Origin: Streptomyces bambusae
GTDB taxonomy: Bacteria; Actinomycetota; Actinomycetes; Streptomycetales; Streptomycetaceae
NCBI RefSeq assembly: GCF_020532645.1
Contig: NZ_JAJAUZ010000059.1
Location: forward strand, 1 to 42,830
Length of the DNA stretch: 42,830 nt
Direction: 5' to 3'
Shown here: positions 39,234 to 42,830 of the stretch, piece after piece
Position numbering within the stretch: the first letter of the stretch is position 1
Layout: each line of letters starts with the position of its first letter
Program-made: the position numbers and the translations under genes
The notes under the pieces: generated by a model
Databases searched by the model: none
What the model saw: only the letters and a program-made list of their open reading frames with translations
Told to the model about the DNA's origin: nothing

Positions 39234-39967
39234 GCGGGCCGGGCCCGTTCGTACAGGCGGCCGTCGCGGATGGTGACCGTACGTCCGCCGCGGGCGGCGA
39301 CCTCCGGGTCGTGGGTGATCACGACGACCGTCATCCCGGCCCGGTGCAGCCCGTCCAGCAGGGACAGCACGGCGGCGGCACTCGCCGAGTCGAGGTTGCC
39401 GGTCGGCTCGTCGCACAGCAGCAGCGAGGGCCGGCCCACCAGCGCGCGGGCCACCGCGACCCGCTGCCGTTCGCCGCCGGACAGCTGCCCGGGCGGGGCG
39501 TGCAGCCGGTGGCCGAGCCCGACGCGTTCCAGGGCGGCCCGGGCCCGGTCCCGCCGCTCGGCGGGCGGTACGCCGGTGTACAGCAGGGCCAGTCCCACGT
39601 TCTCCAGCGCGCTGCGGTGCGGCAGCAGGTGGAACGACTGGAACACGAAGCCGATCCGCCGCCCGCGCAGCGCGGCCCGCTCCCGCTCCCGCAGTCCGCC
39701 GGTGTCGATCCCGTCGAGGAGGTACCGCCCCCGGGTCGGTACGTCGAGCAGCCCGGCCAGGTTGAGGAACGTCGACTTCCCCGAGCCGGAGGGCCCGACC
39801 ACGGTGAGGAACTCACCGCGCCGCACCGTCAGTTCGCACGCACCGAGCGCCGTCACGGGCGGCGGCCCCGGGTACGTGAACCCCACCCCGCGGAACTCCA
39901 TGACGAACGGGCCGGGATCCGGACCGGTCGCCGCCGCCGGGGCCGGTCCGCGCCGCCACCGGTTCAC
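39230..39967 (-). CDS. ABC transporter ATP-binding protein (MacB/LolD type)
   Basis: A 245-aa ATPase with Walker A GPSGSGKST (58-66), Q-loop FVFQSFHLLPHRSALENV, signature LSGGERQRVAVARAL, Walker B LLLCDEPTGNLD and H-loop VVVITHDPEVA. These are typical of the LolD/MacB/FtsE branch that pairs with FtsX-type permeases. The start is GTG 39967, overlapping the membrane-fusion stop codon (GTGA). An ATG before MEFRGVGF would omit the Pro/Ala-rich N-terminus. It energises the permease encoded immediately downstream. Confidence 0.95.
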   Translation of the reverse strand: MNRWRRGPAPAAATGPDPGPFVMEFRGVGFTYPGPPPVTALGACELTVRRGEFLTVVGPSGSGKSTFLNLAGLLDVPTRGRYLLDGIDTGGLRERERAALRGRRIGFVFQSFHLLPHRSALENVGLALLYTGVPPAERRDRARAALERVGLGHRLHAPPGQLSGGERQRVAVARALVGRPSLLLCDEPTGNLDSASAAAVLSLLDGLHRAGMTVVVITHDPEVAARGGRTVTIRDGRLYERARPA

Positions 39968-41469
39968 CGGGGCGTTCCGGCCGGGGCCGCCGCGCTGCCG
40001 GTGACCACCCGGGTGCCTTCGGCGAGGGCGCCGGGGCGCAGCGGGACGACCTCGACGTAGCCGCTGCCGGAGGTGCCGGTGCGGACCCGGACGCGGTGGT
40101 GGGTGCCGGTGGGGGTGACCGCGGTGACCGCCGTGCGGCCGTCGGCGCCGGCCGAGACCGCGGTGACCGGGACGACGAGGGCCGGGCCGGCGGTGGAGGC
40201 GGATTCGACGGTCAGGCGGACGTCCTGCCCGGCGAAGCCGGCCGGCAGCGGGCGGGTCGGGCGGACCAGCATGCGGTAGCCGAGGCGGGGCGGGGCGGCG
40301 GTGCCCGTGGCGGGGGTGTCGGAGGCTTCGGTGGGTTCGGTGGCGACGAGGTGGACCCGGGCGGGGACGTCCTGGCCGAGGACCTCGGACGAGATCGTGG
40401 CCGGCTGCCCGGCGCGCAGGAGGCGGCGGCGGTCGGGCTCCAGCCAGGATTCGGCGACGAGTTCGCCGGCGGAGAGGGTGAGCAGGCTGCCGGTGGCGGT
40501 GGTGCCGACGCGTGCGGCGACGGTGTTCACCCGGGCCGGGAACGAGCGCAGGAAGACGGCTTCGGCCGCCGGCAGCATCGGCCCGTCGGCCGCCTCTGCC
40601 GCGGCCAGCCGGGCCTGCGCATCCACCAGCGTCTCCCGCGCCCGCGTCACGGCCCGCTCGGCCGCCCCACCCCCGGGGCTCCGCCCCCCACTCCGGTCCT
40701 CAAGCGCCGGACGGGCTGAAAGCCCGGGGCTCTGTCCCGGAGACGGGGGGGAAGATTCAGCCTCGCCGGCGTTTGAGGCGCGGGGGTGCGGGGGCGGAGC
40801 CCCCGGGGTTCTGAGCCCCGCAGGGTCGGGGGCGAGGGCGGCGGACTGCGCGTCCTCCAGGGCCCACCGGGCCGAGCGGACCGCCTCGCGGGCGGCGCGG
40901 AGCGCCTCACCGGCGTCGGGCACGGCTGCGATCGGCGGGTAGCCGAGGGACCGGTAGAGGGAGGCGAGGGCGGACTTCGTACCGCTGCCGAACACCCCGG
41001 ACCGGTCCGGCGCGGTGGAGTGGCCGAGCTCACGGAGCGCCCGCTGGAGCTGGGCCACGTCCGCACCGACCGCGCCGGGCCGGAGATCCCGGTAGGCGGG
41101 CAGCGCCCCGCGCAGGGCGAACACCGGCCGCCCGGACACCTCGGCCAGCACCCGCCCCGCCCGCACCCCGTCCCCCGCCTTCACCGGCAGCCGGGTCACC
41201 ACGGCCACCCCACCGCCCGGCTGCGGCGCGGCCACCGACACGCTCTGGTCGGCCACCACCAGCCCGCGCAACACCACCGTCTCGGCCAGCACCCGCCGTT
41301 CGACCGTGGCCAGCAGCGCCCCCTGCGCCGGCGCCGCCGCCTCGGCCGCCAGCTGGGCCGGGGACTTCACCAGGGCGGTGGCCAGCAGCCCGCCCGCCGT
41401 CATCAGCGCGGCTCCGGCGACGACACCGAACACCACGCGCCTCCCGCGCGTGAGCGCATCCTTCGGCAT
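39964..41469 (-). CDS. Membrane-fusion-like protein with peptidoglycan-binding domain
   Basis: A 501-aa HlyD/RND-like adaptor. One N-terminal membrane helix (VFGVVAGAALMTAGGLLATAL) is followed by a lipoyl/barrel-sandwich half (TVERRVLAETVVLRGLVVAD...). A PG_binding_1 module follows (RPGAVGADVAQLQRALRELGHST...GTKSALASLYRSLGYPP). A coiled-coil hairpin (EALRAAREAVRSARWALEDAQ... and ERAVTRARETLVDAQARLAAAEA) and a C-terminal barrel complete it. The tip of the hairpin (about residues 211-266) is Pro/Gly/Ser-rich and is encoded by an in-frame copy of the dispersed repeat. A leaderless-type promoter precedes ATG 41469. First gene of the exporter operon. Confidence 0.85.
   Translation of the reverse strand: MPKDALTRGRRVVFGVVAGAALMTAGGLLATALVKSPAQLAAEAAAPAQGALLATVERRVLAETVVLRGLVVADQSVSVAAPQPGGGVAVVTRLPVKAGDGVRAGRVLAEVSGRPVFALRGALPAYRDLRPGAVGADVAQLQRALRELGHSTAPDRSGVFGSGTKSALASLYRSLGYPPIAAVPDAGEALRAAREAVRSARWALEDAQSAALAPDPAGLRTPGAPPPHPRASNAGEAESSPPSPGQSPGLSARPALEDRSGGRSPGGGAAERAVTRARETLVDAQARLAAAEAADGPMLPAAEAVFLRSFPARVNTVAARVGTTATGSLLTLSAGELVAESWLEPDRRRLLRAGQPATISSEVLGQDVPARVHLVATEPTEASDTPATGTAAPPRLGYRMLVRPTRPLPAGFAGQDVRLTVESASTAGPALVVPVTAVSAGADGRTAVTAVTPTGTHHRVRVRTGTSGSGYVEVVPLRPGALAEGTRVVTGSAAAPAGTPR
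40670..40830. repeat. Dispersed palindromic repeat inside a coding sequence
   Basis: CCCCCGGGGCTCCGCCCC and GGTCCTCAAGCGCCGGACGGGCT at one side, and GCCGGCGTTTGAGGCGCGGG, GGCGGAGCCCCCGG and AGCCCCGCAGGGTC at the other. This is the same element as at 37803-37975. Here it lies wholly within the membrane-fusion gene, which stays open through it on the minus strand. Confidence 0.8.
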
Positions 41470-41477
41470 GAACGCGC

Positions 41478-41507
41478 ATCCTAGGAACCGGTTTCCGGCC
41501 CGAACAA
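41478..41507 (-). promoter_or_regulatory. Leaderless-type promoter of exporter operon
   Basis: On the minus strand TTGTTC, 18-nt spacer, TAGGAT, then 8 nt to ATG 41469. The divergent region to 41608 also has ACAAGT...ACTTGT arms (41505-41510 and 41535-41540) that may be an operator. TTGACT at 41560 may be a -35 for the lipoprotein gene. Confidence 0.5.
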
Positions 41508-41608
41508 GTGATCTCTCAGCCAGGCCGGTTGTCTACTTGTGCACCCCCGGGCGGGGCCGTTGACTCCGGTTCCTCGATTTCCCGACTCCCCGAGGTGAGG
41601 AACCCGCC

Positions 41609-42613
41609 GTGGACGCACCGGACGTACCGGATGCAACGGACGCAACGGACGCACGATCCCCCCGCCGGCCGTCGGTCCCCGCCCTGTTCGCCACCCTGCT
41701 CGCCGGGCTCCTGACCGCCGGCTGCTCAGCCGGCGGCGGCGCGGACGGTCCGGCCGAGCCCGCCCTCGGCCCGGTCGCCGTGAACCCGTCCACCGCCACG
41801 CTCGCCCTGCCCCTCGACGCGTACGAGGACACCGACGAGGAGAAGTCCCGGCTGGCGGCGGCCCAGCAGCGGCTGGCGGTCGACTGCATGGCCCGCTTCG
41901 GCTTCGCGTACGCGCCGCCGCCCGCGCCGGCCCGGCCCGCCCGCACCGACCGGCACCGCCACCTGTTCGGGCTGGCCGACCCCGCGGAGGCCGCCGCGTA
42001 CGGCTACGACAAGGACGCCGGCCGGCCGCCCCGGGAGCGCCCGGCCCGGCCGGTGCTCAGCGACAGCGCCCGCACGGTCCTGTACGGCGAACGCCCCGGC
42101 GCGCAGGGCGGGCAGCCGGGGCCGGATCCGCGGTCCGAGGAGGAGGCGGCGACGGCGGACAGCGGGATCACCGTCGGCGGCCGCCGGGTGCCGGCCGGGG
42201 GCTGCCTGCGGGAGAGCTACCGGAAGCTGTACGCGCCGAAGAAGGACAGCGTCGACCTGCTGTTCGCGTTCGGCCTGGCCTCCGAGGCCCACACGCGGGC
42301 GCAGCGCGACTCGCGGGTGGTGGCGGTGGTCGCCGAGTGGTCGGCGTGCATGGCGCGTGCGGGGCACCGGGGGGTGGACAGCCCGTACGAGGTGACGGCG
42401 CGGCTCGGACTGGACGCGGAGCCGGGCGGGGCGAAGGCGGTGGCGGTGGCGGTACGGGACGTGGCCTGCAAGCGGGAGGTCAATCTGGTGGGGGTGTGGG
42501 CGGCGGTGGAGGCGGCGTACCAGCAGCGGCTGCTCGAAGCCCAGGCCGAGACGCTCGCCGCCTACCGCACCCAGCGCACTACCCGCCTCCGCCTGGCCGC
42601 CACCCTCCTCTGA
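41609..42613 (+). CDS. Lipoprotein of unknown function
   Basis: A 334-aa predicted lipoprotein. A polar start with DAT repeats from 9-bp DNA units is followed by a hydrophobic stretch and lipobox LLTAGC (C39). The mature part has pairs of conserved-looking cysteines (LAVDCMARFGF; GGCLRESYRKLYA; WSACMARAGH; DVACKREVNLVGVW) and a helical C-terminus (YQQRLLEAQAETLAAYRTQ). These cysteine and helix patterns occur in lipoproteins beside MacB-type exporters in Streptomyces, as I recall. GTG 41609 has GAGGTGAGG upstream. It is divergent from the exporter operon, so it may be a partner or sensor. Confidence 0.75.
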   Translation: MDAPDVPDATDATDARSPRRPSVPALFATLLAGLLTAGCSAGGGADGPAEPALGPVAVNPSTATLALPLDAYEDTDEEKSRLAAAQQRLAVDCMARFGFAYAPPPAPARPARTDRHRHLFGLADPAEAAAYGYDKDAGRPPRERPARPVLSDSARTVLYGERPGAQGGQPGPDPRSEEEAATADSGITVGGRRVPAGGCLRESYRKLYAPKKDSVDLLFAFGLASEAHTRAQRDSRVVAVVAEWSACMARAGHRGVDSPYEVTARLGLDAEPGGAKAVAVAVRDVACKREVNLVGVWAAVEAAYQQRLLEAQAETLAAYRTQRTTRLRLAATLL

Positions 42614-42624
42614 CCCGCCCCGCC

Positions 42625-42704
42625 GGGACCCCGCCCCGCCGGGACCCCGCCCCTCCGGGACCCCGCCCCTCCGGGACCCCGCCCCTCCGGGACCCCGCCC
42701 CTTG
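42625..42704 (+). repeat. Five tandem 16-bp units near contig end
   Basis: GGGACCCCGCCCCTCC repeated five times with minor changes in the first and last unit. It begins 11 bp after the lipoprotein stop codon. Confidence 0.85.
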
Positions 42705-42730
42705 CGGGTCCATCCAGACCGGGCCGGGCA

Positions 42731-42790
42731 AATCCAGCCCCGCCGGCGTTTGAGGCGCGGGTCCGGGCAGAGCCCGCGAGGCGGCGCAGC
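42731..42790. repeat. Dispersed repeat, partial copy
   Basis: AATCCAGCCCCGCCGGCGTT, then TGAGGCGCGGG and AGAGCCCGCGAGG, match the right half of the element at 40670-40830. The contig breaks soon after, so the repeat may have stopped assembly. Confidence 0.6.
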
Positions 42791-42799
42791 CGGCCTGCC

Positions 42800-42830
<31 letters not shown>

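Noticed and set aside
40670..40830. Frameshift or pseudogene in the membrane-fusion gene
   Set aside because: The frame is open across the inserted repeat and the coiled coil resumes in frame with a normal C-terminal domain, so the gene is treated as intact.

Overview
The window is about 42.8 kb of very GC-rich, actinobacterial DNA, almost certainly from a Streptomyces chromosome. The evidence is strong GC bias at third codon positions, frequent GTG starts, leaderless-type promoters, one rare TTA codon, and gene content: a futalosine menaquinone pathway, Lrp and LuxR regulators, and Tat/lipoprotein secretion. Gene order recalls the hemL-ccs-mqn stretch of S. coelicolor (from memory, not checked). 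No tRNA, rRNA, CRISPR, transposase or prophage gene was seen. Both ends run into G/C homopolymers, which look like contig-end artefacts.

Layout. 1-8.6 kb: a hypothetical protein, hemL coupled to a histidine phosphatase, a Tat lipoprotein with a NodB-like fold, and a system II cytochrome c maturation operon (resA-like, ccdA, resB, ccsA). 8.6-10.2 kb: small conserved proteins (SRPBCC, a short acidic ORF, a DUF1036-like protein, a PLDc_N-like membrane protein). 10.3-15.4 kb: menaquinone genes (UbiD-family decarboxylase, mqnP prenyltransferase, UbiX), a 43-aa ORF, an Lrp/AsnC regulator and mqnE. 15.5-18.3 kb: GNAT, DUF4229, and a DAACS symporter preceded by a poly-cysteine leader peptide. 18.5-26.7 kb: an acyl-CoA synthetase and four secreted proteins (TAP-like hydrolase, two tandem I36/FG-GAP proteins, a lytic transglycosylase). 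27-33.2 kb: a cold-shock protein, mqnA, an esterase lipoprotein, a Ser/Thr kinase, mqnC and a degenerate amidohydrolase. 33.2-37.8 kb: an orphan LuxR regulator with a TTA codon, a secreted protein, menG, glutaminase, GNAT and a geranylgeranyl reductase. 38-42.6 kb: an ABC exporter operon (membrane-fusion protein, ATPase, MacB-like permease) divergent from a lipoprotein.

How the genes fit together. MqnA, MqnE, MqnC, the UbiD/UbiX pair, MqnP, MenG and the reductase cover most of chorismate-to-(partly saturated) menaquinone. MqnB, MqnD and an aminofutalosine deaminase are not in the window. HemL (tetrapyrrole) and the Ccs/Res system (c-type cytochromes) make this a respiratory-cofactor neighbourhood.

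Most interesting signals. (1) A leaderless 34-aa leader peptide ends in three consecutive Cys codons and lies between palindromic operators and a symporter gene, which suggests cysteine-responsive attenuation. (2) A dispersed palindromic repeat occurs several times between genes, and one copy lies in frame inside the coiled-coil region of the membrane-fusion protein. (3) A metal-site-less amidohydrolase remnant is coupled to mqnC. (4) A TTA-containing stand-alone LuxR gene is present.
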